Assembly: GCA_030761205.1 (NCBI GenBank)
Contig: JAULJL010000010.1
Span: 31,510,022-31,574,021, forward strand
From: Fremontodendron californicum
Taxonomy: Eukaryota > Streptophyta > Magnoliopsida > Malvales > Malvaceae
Direction of reading: 5' to 3'
Length of the DNA: 64,000 nt
In this document: positions 10,001 through 21,900 of the stretch, piece by piece
Position numbering within the stretch: the first letter of the stretch is position 1
How the letters are laid out: every line of letters starts with the position of its first letter
Notes under the pieces: generated by a model
The model's input: only the letters and a program-made list of their open reading frames with translations
What the model was told of the DNA's origin: nothing
Database searches by the model: none
Position numbers and translations under genes: made by a program

Positions 10001-13000
10001 GTGACAAGAAAGGTCACATGGCAAAAGATTGTTGGTTTAACAAAAGGCCCGCTGAGAGCAATGCTGCTACTTCTAGTACAAAGGAGAAAAGCGAAGATGA
10101 TTGGGACGCTGAAGCATTTTTTGCTATGGAAGAGGAAGAGTTAGCTCTCACAGTAACAACGGCTGACCGAATTGACTATGAGAATGACTGGATTGTCGAT
10201 TCAGGTTGCTCAAATCACATGACAGGCGATAAACAGAAGTTGCAGAACCTGTCAGAATACAAGGGAAATCGCATTGTTGTGACAGCTGATAATTCAAGAT
10301 TACCGATTACTCACATCGGTAAGACGGTAGTAGCACCTTGATATAGTCATAATCAGGTACCACTACAAGATGTTTACCATGTCCAAGGCATGAAGAAAAA
10401 TTTGCTTTCAGTGGCACAATTAACATCGTCAGGTCACCATATTCTGTTTGGTCCAAGGGATGTGAAGGTATATCGTGATCTCAAAATCTCAGGACAGCCG
10501 ATGATGGAAGGACGACGTCTGGAGTCAGTCTACGTGATGTCAGCAGAGTCAGCATATGTAGACAAGACAAGAAGGAGCGATACAGCAGATTTATGGCACA
10601 TGCGGTTAGGTCATGTTAGTTATTCCAAGCTAAGTATGATGATGAAGAAGTCGATGCTTAAGGGACTTCCTCAGCTTGACATAAGAACAGACACAGTTTG
10701 TGCAGGATGCCAATATGGTAAAGCACACCAATTGCCATACGAGGAGTCAAAGTTTAAAGCAAAAGAACCATTAGAGTTAGTTCACTCTGATGTATTTGGG
10801 CCCGTTAAGCAACCATCAATTAGTGGAATGCGGTACATGGTGACGTTTATTGATGATTTCTCCAGGTATGTGTGGGTTTTCTTTATGAAAGAAAAGTCTG
10901 ACACTTTCTCAAAGTTTAAAGAGTTCAAACAGATAGTTGAAGGAGAAGTGGGAAAGAAGATATGTTGCTTGCGCACAGACAATGGAGGAGAATATAGCTC
11001 AGGTGAATTCTCTCAATACCTACGAGAATGCAACATACGTCATCAGTATACTTGTGTCAATACACCACAACAGAATGGTGTAGCAGAGAGAAAGAATCGG
11101 CATCTTGCAGAAATTTGTCGGAGTATGCTGCATGCAAAGAATGTACCCGGAAGATTTTGGGCCGAAGCTATGAGAACCGCAGCCCATGTGATCAACAAAC
11201 TTCCTCAACCAAGGTTAGAGTTTGTTTCCCCCTTTGAGAAATTGTGGAAAATGAAACCTTCAGTCAGCTACTTTCGAGTATTTGGTTGTGTATGTTATGT
11301 ATTTGTTCCTGATCATTTACGTAGCAAGTTTGATAAGAAAGCAACTAGGTGTATCTTTGTGGGATACGACAACCAAAGGAAAGGATGGAAATGTTGTGAT
11401 CCTACGAGTGGAAGATGTTACACTTCACGCAATGTGGTATTCGATGAAGCATCTTCTTGGTGGTCCTCAGAAAAGGAGGTGTTGTCAGATTCAAAAGAAT
11501 TTGAAGACATGTTACAACAGAAAATGGGAGAGTATATTGTCCAACTTCAATCAACTTCAGATGAAGTAGAAGACCTATGTGATGATAACGATGACGACCA
11601 AGTGTTAGTCCAGAGTCCTTGGCAAACTGGTGTGTATCAACCAGATGTTAGATCGAGTGAAGTGGAAGAACCATCTCCACAATCACAAATCCGAAGGACA
11701 ACAAGAGCACGGAAGCCAAATCCCAAATATGCTAATGCAGCCATAGTGGAAGAACCAATTGCAACAGAACCTGAGACGTTTGAAGAAGCATCACAGAGTT
11801 CTGAGTGGATTATGGCTATGAAAGAAGAGATCACTGCGCTTGAGCAGAATCAGACTTGGGATCTAGTGCCAAAACCAAGAGATGTGAAACCCATATCCTG
11901 CAAGTGGGTTTACAAGATAAAACATCGTCCAGATGGGTCGATTGAAAGGTACAAGGCACGGTTGGTGGCTCGTGGTTTCTCTCAGAAGTATGAGCTAGAC
12001 TATGATGAAACGTTTAGTCCGGTGGCAAGACTTACAACCGTACGAGTCCTACTTGCCCTTACAGCCAACAAAGACTGGAACTTGTGGCAGATGGATGTGA
12101 AGAATGCATTCCTTCATGGAGAGCTAGATCGGGAAATCTACATGATTCAACCATTGGGATTTCAAAACCAAAATCATCCTGAGCATGTGTGTAAGCTGCG
12201 AAAGGCACTTTACGGATTGAAACAAGCACCTAGAGCATGGTATGGTAAGATTGCTGAATTTTTAACTCATAGTGGTTATTCAGTGACACCTGCAGATTCC
12301 AGCTTGTTTGTCAAAGCTAATGGAGGAAAGCTAGCTATCGTATTGATATATGTGGATGATTTAATCATAACTGGTGATTATGAGGCAGAAATTCTTCAAA
12401 CCAAGGAGAATTTATCAGTTCGTTTCCAAATGAAAGAACTTGGACAACTCAAGCACTTTCTTGGTCTAGAGGTTGATCACAGACAAGAAGGAATATTTCT
12501 CTGTCAACAAAAATATTCTAAAGATTTGCTAAAAAGGTTTGGAATGCTCGAGAGCAAGCCAATTTCAACACCGATGGAACCAAATGGCAAGATGTGTGCA
12601 CTTGAAGGCAAAGACTTGGAAGATGCAACTATGTATCGACAATTGGTAGGTAGCCTGATCTACTTAACCTTGACTCGACCTGACATTTCTTATACAGTTG
12701 GTGTGATGAGTCGGTATATGCAAAATCCGAAGAAGCCTCATTTAGAAGCAGTTCGACGGATACTGAGATATGTGAAAAGTACAATAGATTATGGTCTTTT
12801 GTACAAGAAAGGTGAAGACTGTAAGTTAGTTGGTTATTGTGATGCTGACTATGCAGGAGATCATGACACCAGGAGATCAACAACTGGGTACATGTTTAAA
12901 CTTGGTTCTGGAACAATTTCTTGGTGCAGTAAGAGACAACCAACGGTATCATTGTCAACTACCGAAGCTGAGTATCGAGCAGCAGCAATGGCAGCTCAAG

Positions 13001-14670
13001 AGTGTACGTGGCTGATACAACTAATGAGTGATCTACATCAACCAGTAGATTATGCAGTTCCGTTGTATTGCGACAACCAGTCAGCAATTCGTTTGGCAGA
13101 AAATCCAGTCTTTCACGCAAGAACCAAACATATAGAAGTGCATTATCACTTTATCAGAGAAAAGGTTCTACAAGAAGAGATTGAAATGAAGCAGATCAAG
13201 ACAGATGATCAAATGGCAGATTTATTCACAAAAGGTTTGAGTATCAACAAATTTGAAATGTTTCGTCGTCAACTCAACATGGTGCAAAGAGGAAGAGCTG
13301 GTATTGAGGGGGAGTGTTAAATTGTCCAATACCAGCCCAAGGAAAAATAAAAGCCTAACAATGTGTGGTTGCAATTGTGTGGTTTAATGTGTGGTTGTAA
13401 TTGTGTGGTTTAATGTGTGGTTGTAATTGTGTGGTTTAATATGTGGTTGTAGTTGTGTGGTTTAATGTGTGGTTGTAGTTGTGTGGTTTAATGTGTGGTT
13501 GTAGTTGTGTGATTTAAATGTGTGGTTGTTATTAAACAACAATGGGTGGTTGTAATTTATTTAGATTTTATATTTGTGTGGCTTGTATTTGTCTTGGTAT
13601 TGTATAAATACCCCCCTCCCTTGCATTTGTAAATCATCAAGTAGTAAGCTTCAATAAGCAATAAAAGTTCTAAGTTTTCCTAAAGAGTTCTTCTCTAAAG
13701 AGTGTAGTCTAGAGTGAAGTGTGAGCATTTGTGAGTTTTCCTAAAATCTAAACTTTCTTCTTTGAGTGGTAAAATTAGAGTTATCTACTCTAAGCTTTTC
13801 TCAACACTTTCTTCTGTATAATTGTAATACATTGTTGTTAATTTGTCAATTGCTAGTTTAAGGAACTAGGTTTTGTGTAGTTTGAGATAATATATCGAAT
13901 GTTGACTATTGAACTTTATGCTGCATGGGATTAGGGTGATGTTCGCTTGTTAGAAGTAAGAATTCAATGTAGGGAACTAAATGCCACAGAGGTTTTTACT
14001 TTGTAATGTAGGAGTTTCTCTTCTGTTTTAAGTCCTTTCAGAATTCGTCGAATGTGAACAAACTAAGACAATGACTTAAAACAGAACTTGTCTTAGTTTG
14101 CCCTTCTAAGTCCTATTTCCTCTTAAAATAGTAATGTTATGGGCTTTTTTTTTTATGGTTAAACAAGTAGGAAAGGAGCTTCCAAGAGAGACTCTTTTGT
14201 TACTCTCTAACTCTAATATGTTATTTCAAAATCAAGTTTTGTGACATATCACTAAATTCCTTTTGCGACTATTGCACTTGAATTTGCAGGGGGTTCTGTT
14301 TTTTGACAGAATGACTGATGAAGTTCTTGACAGTATTCGCACACAGCTAGAGGTTAGTTAGTACAACCTTCTGTATAATCTTAATATTACCTAATGTCCT
14401 GAAAGATTAACCTTCTTTCTTGGCTTGGTAGTTCTATTACTATTGGAGACTATAACATGAATAATAACCATTAAATTTCACTCCTTTTGGTTGATATATG
14501 ATGGACTCTATGATTATGGTTCCTAGGGATGATGTTTTTGATTTCCTTAATGCTGATCTAATTTGCAGGCCTTAGAAAAGAAATATGAGGATAAGACTGG
14601 ACTCCCCAGTCCTGAAAAGATAGAAACCCGGAAAAGGAAGAAAGCTGGTGTTGGTTTTGGAAAATCATGA
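7019..14670 (+). CDS. PDF1B: Peptide deformylase, plastid type (PDF1B)
   Basis: Removes the formyl group from the initiator Met of new organelle-encoded proteins. Six coding exons: 7019-7244, 7324-7462, 7754-7946, 8073-8183, 14290-14352 and 14569-14670. They give 277 aa with all junctions in phase. The first ~75 residues are Ser/Arg-rich with few acids, like a chloroplast transit peptide. The three metal-site motifs are intact: GIGLSAPQVG (motif 1), EGCLSFP (motif 2, Cys ligand) and QHEFDH (motif 3, two His ligands and catalytic Glu). The C-terminus LPSPEKIETRKRKKAGVGFG is characteristic of plant PDF1B. Intron 4 is swollen to 6.1 kb by a Ty1-copia element in the same orientation. Function is secure; whether splicing past the insertion stays efficient is unknown. 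Confidence 0.95.
8238..8393 (+). repeat. Six 26-bp tandem units in the LTR
   Basis: Exactly six 26-bp units of the type ATGTGTGGTTG...GTGTGGTTTA with few substitutions, upstream of the LTR TATA box. The same array is in the 3' LTR at 13361-13516. Repeats in this U3 position often act as transcription enhancers; that role is inferred. Confidence 0.9.
8480..8487 (+). promoter_or_regulatory. LTR TATA box
   Basis: TATAAATA followed by a C-rich run, 3' of the tandem units; this is the likely core promoter that starts the retrotransposon RNA. Confidence 0.7.
8686..8697 (+). other. Primer binding site (initiator Met-tRNA type)
   Basis: TGGTATCAGAGC starts two bases after the 5' LTR. This is the standard primer site of plant copia elements, complementary to the 3' end of initiator tRNA-Met. 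Confidence 0.92.
9214..13320 (+). pseudogene. Copia gag-pol polyprotein with one in-frame stop
   Basis: One reading frame runs across the whole region and is broken once, by TGA at 10339-10341. The likely start is 9214, although the frame is open from 9184. Visible parts in order: gag with an N-terminal DUF4219/UBN2-type region, a CCHC zinc knuckle (CYNCDKKGHMAKDC), a DSG protease motif, the GAG pre-integrase HHCC zinc region, integrase with the D-D-E pattern (HSDVFGP, DNGGEYSS), reverse transcriptase with YVDD, and RNase H (CDADYAG). The stop lies just after the protease active site, not at a gag/pol border. It looks like a disabling mutation, not programmed readthrough. Without the stop the frame has the usual copia length of about 1370 codons. 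Confidence 0.95.
13306..13314 (+). other. Polypurine tract
   Basis: GAGGGGGAG lies directly against the 3' LTR and is the plus-strand priming site in reverse transcription. Confidence 0.85.
13315..13806 (+). repeat. 3' LTR
   Basis: 492 bp, same length as the 5' LTR and no mismatch found when read side by side. Its first bases overlap the TAA stop of the pol frame. Confidence 0.97.
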
Positions 14671-15292
14671 GTGTCTAGAGAGGCTTCATCAATCATGCCA
14701 GGTTCATTTTAAACAGAAACTAATTAAAACTGTGATTAGCATTTTGTTGTCATTTGATTTTAGTCTTTACATTATGTTCTGTTTTTAGGTTCTAATTGAT
14801 TACATAGAGCAGCAAAATGGTGGGCGTGAATCGCGTGATACTGAAAGTACTGTGTAGGTAACCACGGATTTTTTAGGTTCAATGGATGATACAAGTTTTC
14901 AACTTCAGAAAGAATTGTAATTGATATGTCTTTTTCGTACAGCGATTATTAAGTAGTTATTGTTCATAGGTTAGCTTGTTAATTGGGAAATGGGAAAATT
15001 GAAGTCTACCCTTAGTTTTTTTTAACAGGTTCATCATCTGTTCACACATTTATCCATCCTCATTGTCTTTTATTCCTCACTTTCTTTGACATATAGTTGC
15101 AAAATAGTTCACCCTATATGACATGTATTGACAGTGAATTGCATCCCATCTGTTTGGAGCTTTATTTTATTCTTTCTCTTTGCCATTCAAGCTTATTTTC
15201 TGAATTTTGCAATTTATTATGCTGGTATTTATTCATTTAGCTTATACTATTATTGCAACACATTGTGCATTTGCAAAGAATGTTATTCCAAT

Positions 15293-15479
15293 CTATGTTA
15301 CTCCGACTCTTTATTTTTCTTGAAGTACCCGTGTTCGACACCCATGTTCGACGCATATTCGGACATGGGTATGGGGATATGACCCTCCAAATACATGGAC
15401 AAACTTAGAAAAAACTGAACATACCCGTGTCGAACATATACCCTTATCCGACACTCAAACCCAAGTCCGAGTAACATAG
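15293..15479 (+). mobile_element. hAT-like MITE, copy D
   Basis: Forward copy of the CTATGTT family downstream of PDF1B. Flanks ATTCCAAT and GTTCCAAT match at seven of eight positions, consistent with an aged 8-bp duplication. Confidence 0.82.
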
Positions 15480-15876
15480 GTTCCAATTGTTGCTCAAATT
15501 GAAAGTGTTAGGGAGGAGTATCAACCTTGGATGAGTTAATGATTTAGCAGCTCCTAAACCAGTCAACAAATTTATGTGGTTCAAATTTTATCAAATTAAT
15601 TGGTACTATTTATCCCTCACCCTTTCATGTGCAGCAATTGATCTTGAATCTTGGTGTTCATATGTATCTTTTCATGTATTTTTGGTCCCTTTCGTTTTTG
15701 TTATTTCGATGTATTGTACTAGATGGTAGATTGTAGCTATATTTACTTATTGTTTGCGACAATGTTTTGCCAATTCCTTCTTGATTGATCTTTTCCTTAA
15801 TGTTTGGATGATCCTTGGAGGGTTTAATAAGAATTATCTGTACATGTACTGTCAGTTTGCATGTAATACAACCAAC

Positions 15877-16307
15877 TAGGGATGGCAATTTAAAATGCGA
15901 ATTCGGATATCTGCGGATATCCGATCCGTTTTTTGCGGATTCGGATAAAAGTTAGATTTGGATATTATAATTACTATCCGCAGCGGATTCGGAGCGGATG
16001 CGGATATGAAACCTCAGATATCCATTATCTGAATCCGCGTTACTTCTGCGGATTCGGATATCTGAATCCGCTTATTTGTAAAACACATAAATTTTGTTTG
16101 ATTTTATATTTTTATTTTTAAAAAAAATGATTAATTGAATTCAGATTTTTAGCGGATTCGGATATTCGACGGATAATGTTATTTAATTCGGATTCAGATA
16201 GTAACATGCGGATTAAATGCGGATAATTTGCGGATTCGGATTTTAAAACAGTTTTGCGGATTCGGAGTCTACAAAAAATACAGATATCCGACTCGTTGTC
16301 ATCTCTA
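15877..16307. mobile_element. hAT-type MITE rich in GCGGATTCGGATAT
   Basis: Termini TAGGGATGGCAA and, on the other strand, TAGAGATGACAAC. Flanks CAACCAAC and GAACCAAC match at seven of eight. The interior is filled with alternating GCGGAT/ATCCGC words, so it can fold extensively. The end sequence and 8-bp duplication suit the hAT superfamily. Confidence 0.78.
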
Positions 16308-16719
16308 GAACCAACGGGTACTAGGTGCTTATCTGATAGATATGGATACACAAATTGTCAGGTTGTCATTCCACCAGGCAGAACCTTGTCCCTTTTTAGT
16401 TTTGTAAATTCAATCCATTGCAAGAGACCAAATCACCAAGCAGCAGAAACTTGTAGGAGCTATGATCTTGCCATCCCAACTACATCAAATTTGACAGCAT
16501 TAATCTAGGCATTGAAATTATTCTGAGCCTGATGTAAAATTTCTGATGATACTTTGCTAAACACAGAAAAGGAAGGTAAAAATGTAAAGAGATATTGGTG
16601 ATTTACCTGAAATACGATGTTGGGTTTGGCCATTGGGGCCTGAGAAGGAAATGGGTCCAACCAGGAATACAGACCCCGATTGAACCATCACTGTTGATAC
16701 CTCTACTTCGTTTCACTGC

Positions 16720-16808
16720 TGATTGTACCTCTTTTGTAGCAAGAATTCTTGTTTCTTGGATAAGCAGTGATTGTACCTCTTTTGTAGCAAGAATTCTTGT
16801 TTCTTGGA
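16720..16808 (+). repeat. 48-bp tandem duplication
   Basis: Two near-perfect units (16720-16767 and 16768-about 16808) contain TTTTGTAGCAAGAATTCTTG. The identity shows it is recent. Confidence 0.9.
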
Positions 16809-17166
16809 TAAATATAGATCGTTCGTGTTTATATATTTATATAAATTTTGACATATTAATTATTTGTGTTTTATAAGTTTTGACACATTTATTTATTCGT
16901 TTTGTATTTTATTTTAATTATTTTTTTAATGTCGTATTTGTGCTGGTGTCCAAAATTATCAGGTTTAAATAAATAAAAAATTTACTTATAAAAAAAGAGA
17001 GTAGGTCGTAGGCTTTAAAAAGGCCCATTAATCGTTTAGGCCCAAAAATTGTAGATCTACAAAGAGGCCCTTTAATTATCTTAGATCCAAAAAGATAGCT
17101 ACTTGGGCTTCAAAGATGCCCATTAATCATTTAGGCTAAAAAAAGTAGTGTTTTGGTCCTTTTGGA

Positions 17167-17530
17167 TAGGGACGAATATATGTGAAGAATTCAAATTCCC
17201 ATAATTTATTTAATATCCGAATTCGTTTATAGAATATTACTCGCATTCGATTTAGATAATAATATCCGTCGGATATCTAAATTCGTTAAATATTTAAATT
17301 TATTAAATTAAATTTTAAAAAATTTAAATTAAATATTAAATGGATATCAAATTCGAATATTCAAATTCGTTATTTATATAAATAAAACAAATTTAAATAT
17401 CCTATACTATTTACATCAAAATCAAAACAAATTTAAATAACGAAATAACCAAAAATTTATATCCAAATTCGCAAAAAAAAAATTTAAAAATATTGAATAT
17501 CCAATTTTTTACTGTGCATCCATATCCCTA
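17167..17530. mobile_element. Degenerate hAT-type MITE, same family as 15877
   Basis: Begins TAGGGACGAATAT and ends ATATCCCTA. The interior has ATATCCGAATTCG words. Flanks CTTTTGGA and GTTTTGAA match at six of eight. Confidence 0.55.
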
Positions 17531-17559
17531 GTTTTGAACGTCAAAGATGGTCATTCATA

Positions 17560-17995
17560 ATAAATGCTAAAACGACGCCATTTTGGAACTGAACCAACTG
17601 TCATTTTCATGCTGACCTGGCATTTCGTGATTCGATTTGTCCAAATTTCCTGTGACAACAGCATTACCACCCCTTTCCCATTTACAAACAGAGCAAAATC
17701 CACTCTCTCTCTCTCTCACCGCTCTTCATCCTCCCTATCATCTCTACCGTCCAATTACATCTACCCCTCATCATGAACTGATCCAAGGGCTCTCAGAAAA
17801 CCAAATCATACACTTTACAAACACGCTACCATCTCTCCGTACCAAGAGCCGGTCAACACTATGACGTAATTGGAGAAACTACCCAACCAACCACTGCCAC
17901 GTGTATAACCAAACTCCTGAGCATGGATGTCAAAACTAACGTTAAACTAGATTTGATAGAATCAGTTTGGGGTCCGCTCTGCTTCGATTCAGAAT

Positions 17996-18026
<31 letters not shown>

Positions 18027-18976
18027 CAGAGCATCCAAAGAGAGAAATAAACACAAACAGTCTTACTTAAGTCAAAGTTTTAAGCGAGAAAAAAATCTCT
18101 GAAACTCCAAAGACTCAATTTTTAAAGCAAAAATATATATATATATATATAAAGTTTCTTTCTAATTTTATTTCTTTGGTGGGTTATCTTTGTTTGGATC
18201 AAAGAGTTTGCGAAATGTGAGGGAATCTGCAGCTTCAAAGGTTAAACATTTTTTTATATTTTTTTTTTGAAAGTTTTGTTTGGATGGTAAGAAAGTGGAA
18301 GAAAAGAGAAGGAAAAGGAAGATTTTGGTTTTGAAAGTTGGTGTACTTAACATTAAAATGCTCCATTATGTTTGTGTTTTAGTGGAAAGTTTTGTATGCA
18401 TTGTGTCAAATGATTTGCTTTGTTTAGTAAATGAGAAAAGTTGAGGAAACTAAATTGATTTCTTTATAAAAAAATTGTTATTGGTTATCCAAAATATTTT
18501 AGTTAAGCCACTAAGCAATAAGCATATGTCCTTTCTAAATGAGGGGAAAAAATATTCTAAATAGTAAGTTGAAGTCTACTGAGATTCAATCCTTTGTATT
18601 GCTTTAAAAAAGAACCTTGGCATTTTCATGGATAAGTGATATTGTTGTATTTTGTTTTGTTTTTTTATGAATATTTAGGCATTCTTAGAATAACAAAGTG
18701 GTCTGAAATGTTTTTTCCTGTTGTTATATGTTTGTTGCATTTGAACAACATTCTCTGCTGCTAGTTTGTGTTTTGCAAGGGAAAAAATCAATGGCAGACC
18801 TTAGTTTGTCTGCTCAATAATGATTTTTCTTTTCTGTCTTTTTATCGAAATTATGTATGAGTTAGATTCTCTTGATTTTGTATCTTTGGCTAGATTATAA
18901 ATGCACTTTTTTTTTATAATAAATACAGCCGGTGAACAAGTTTGCAAGCATAGCTCTTATATTTAATTCATCATAC
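17560..18976 (+). promoter_or_regulatory. Kinase promoter and 5' leader region
   Basis: Contains a CT-rich tract (17700-17720), a run of 27 A (about 18000-18026) and an AT dinucleotide run (about 18132-18150). A plausible 5' UTR exon ends at CTTCAAAG/GTTAAAC near 18240. The next exon starts after AAATACAG at 18929 and carries the start codon. Extents are inferred from splice-like sites only. Confidence 0.45.
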
Positions 18977-21900
18977 ATGGCTTCTACTGGTATGGCGCCC
19001 ACTTCAGCGGTTGGAAAACCTGCTGATAATACTACATTTGTCGACAAACTCCCGGAGGAGATCAATGAGATGAGGATCAAGGATGAGAAAGTTGAAAAGG
19101 TTTCTCCACACAACTTTCTATATGGTGTATTTTCTCTTTATAACACAAATTTCTTCTTTATGCACCAAAATTTTCGCGTGTTAGGAAATGGAAGCGACTG
19201 TGGTGGATGGAAATGGAACTGAAACAGGACATATAATAGTTACTACTATTGGTGGTAGAAATGGTCAACCCAAGCAGGTATATATTTTCCTAAGTGAAAC
19301 TGTAATAAAATTCTACATGTTATAAATTATGTTGCTCCGACCCTTCATTTTCTTGAAGTACTCGTGTTCGACGCATATTCGGACTATTCGGACAGGGGTA
19401 AGGGGATGTGACCCTCTAAGGACCCTCCGATACATGCAAAAACTTAGAAAAAACTGAACATATACACCCGAGTTCAAGTAAGATAGGTTATAAAAGCCAA
19501 TATATCATACTATCATTCATGTCTTTACCATATAATTTATTTCTAACATTGTGTTGGGATTGAATGTCATGGTCAGTAGTTCTGTTTTGGATAGAAAATG
19601 AGAAATGCATGCCAGACTTAAAAATATTGAAGTTTCTACAGAACGTACATAGACATGCTTACTTTCTATCATATTTTATATTTGTTATGTAATGGCATCA
19701 GTTAACTGGACCTTTGAGTTGGATTCAAGGTTTATATTTCTATGACAAGCAATCTTAATATGAATGCATATCTAATTAATCCCATCATCTAAGACTACAA
19801 CTTCTCACTTTTTTCAATTTTACTCATTGTGAAGTAAGAATTGGTGGAGAAACTAACATGCATTATATCACCTTATCTTTAAATTCCTTTTGTATTGTTT
19901 GTCCTACAGACAATAAGTTACATGGCTGAGCGTGTTGTTGGTCAGGGCTCTTTTGGAATTGTATTTCAGGTAATGTTTTTGATTACTTCTGAATCATAAA
20001 AGCAAGATCCTTTGTTTTGGTGCCTCTATCATAAGCTTAAAATGCAGTTTTACAACCTTATGATTGTTTGATCTTGCAGGCTAAGTGTCTAGAAAGTGGA
20101 GAAACTGTAGCAATCAAGAAGGTTTTGCAGGACAAGAGATATAAAAACCGTGAGTTGCAAACGATGCGCCTACTTGATCATCCCAATGTTGTGTCACTCA
20201 AGCACTGCTTCTTTTCAACAACTGATAAGGACGAGCTCTATCTTAATTTGGTGCTTGAATATGTTCCCGAGACTGTATATCGTGTAGCAAAGCACTATAG
20301 TAGAGCAAATCAGCGAATGCCTTTGATATATGTCAAACTCTATACATACCAGGTAACAGTTCCAAGTGATCTACATATTTTACTTGACTCATATGTAATA
20401 GTTGAAACATAATTTAGTTAGGACCAATGTGTACAGATAGTGGAGAAGAATATGTTTATGGGAATTTCAGGAAATATGATTTACATACATAAGGTTATCA
20501 TCATGGATGGACTTGCACATTTATTATCATGGCTAAACTGATTGTCAGTTGCCTATCCTCTTTGATTTTCATTTTTTATTAGAGTTAGAAGCCTCAGCCA
20601 AAATTTCGACCCAATTTTGGTTCTAGTGGTGCCATGGTAAAAAAGTCAGCTTGTACTTGAGCATATGTTTTCAATACTTCCACTTGCCTTTTTTTCTCTA
20701 AAGAGAAAGAGACATTTATATTTATAATAATGCTTATATCACTCTGTTGTCCTACTATGAAATAAGTGTTAATGAGAATATGTTGCTCCGACTCTTCATT
20801 TTTCTTGAAGTACCCGTGTCCGACACTCGTATCTGACGTATATCCGGACATGGGTATAGGGATATGATCCTCCAAAGACCATCCAAATACTTGGAAATCT
20901 TGGGGAAAATTGAACATACCCATGTCGGACACATACCCGTGTCCAACACTCACACCCGAGTTCGAGTAACATAGGTAGTACCTGTTTATCTCTCTTGTGT
21001 GATTATAAGGAACTTGTAATGCTGGAGGTATCTTGTCCACTTGTAACCTTGATCTTATGACTTTTATTTATGCAATGAATTTTGGCAGATTTGTAGAGCT
21101 TTGGCATATATCCATGGGGGTGTAGGTGTATGCCACAGGGACATTAAGCCCCAGAATCTTCTGGTATGTATCTAAAGCTCACTTATGATTAAATGGTAAT
21201 GGTACTTTGAGATAAACTTTGTTGCTGCAGGTTAATCCCCATACTCATCAGGTCAAGCTATGCGATTTCGGAAGTGCAAAAGTTCTGGTACAGTCTTCTT
21301 GATTATGTCATAATTCTTGTCTGGAAATTACAATCTTGCTCAGTTTCATTGTTGATATGAGTAAAGGATTTTTCTTTTTAAAACTATTGAAATATGCACA
21401 TCATGGAGACATCATCTTTTAAAAAATTATATACAAGGTTCCGTGCGTTATTTAGGCTTTACGTTCTTTATCTGGTGCTACGCCCGATCTTCTAACTTTT
21501 GTAACTATATATCTTGCTTCTTTTCCTTCTTGCAATTGAGTTTTCTCATTATATCTAAACTGCACTATTTTTCTTCCATGTAGTGTTTGTATAGCTTATC
21601 ATCCATTTTCTTATTACAGGTCAAAGGCGAGCCAAATATATCGTATATCTGTTCTCGATATTATCGTGCACCTGAACTCATATTTGGGGCAACAGAGTAC
21701 ACAACTGCAATTGACATATGGTCTGTTGGTTGTGTCCTTGCTGAGTTGCTTCTTGGACAGGTTCCTTACATGTCAGAAAATTATTGTTATATACTAAGTA
21801 TAAAGTAGAAACTGAATCTAAACATGGATGTTTTCTTTTCTCTTTTGGCTATCAAACTTTTAGCCTCTCTTTCCAGGCGAGAGTGGAGTTGATCAGCTTG

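Larger units (their letters stand above)
8192..13806 (+). mobile_element. Full-length Ty1-copia LTR retrotransposon in PDF1B intron 4
   Basis: 5615 bp with two 492-bp LTRs (8192-8683, 13315-13806). The element is bounded by the 5-bp duplication CTTTC (8187-8191, 13807-13811). It has a Met-tRNA-type primer site and a purine tract. Domain order is gag, protease, integrase, reverse transcriptase, RNase H, which defines the copia superfamily. The LTRs show no difference by eye, so insertion is recent. The coding region has one in-frame stop. Removing the element and one duplication leaves an ordinary intron of 486 bp. Confidence 0.97.
14671..17560. other. Intergenic between PDF1B and the kinase gene
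   Basis: Holds the PDF1B 3' flank, one CTATGTT MITE, two hAT-type MITEs rich in GGATATCCG words, a 48-bp tandem duplication and a GGCCCATTAA-containing direct repeat (about 17017-17150). The open frames here carry no recognisable domain. Confidence 0.55.

Noticed and set aside
9821..10144. Second open frame overlapping gag
   Set aside because: Lys/Thr-rich out-of-frame shadow of the gag zinc-knuckle region; no copia element needs it.
10339..10341. Programmed stop-codon readthrough between gag and pol
   Set aside because: The stop is downstream of the zinc knuckle and protease active site, not at a domain border, so a nonsense mutation is more likely.
16310..16620. Possible decayed gene in less AT-rich DNA before the kinase gene
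   Set aside because: No frame gives a recognisable motif and no splice pattern could be built.
20594..21040. 148-codon minus-strand open frame
   Set aside because: It runs through a MITE copy and kinase intron 4. Similar frames appear in every MITE copy (for example 780-971, 15298-15486, 44882-45112), so it is repeat-derived.
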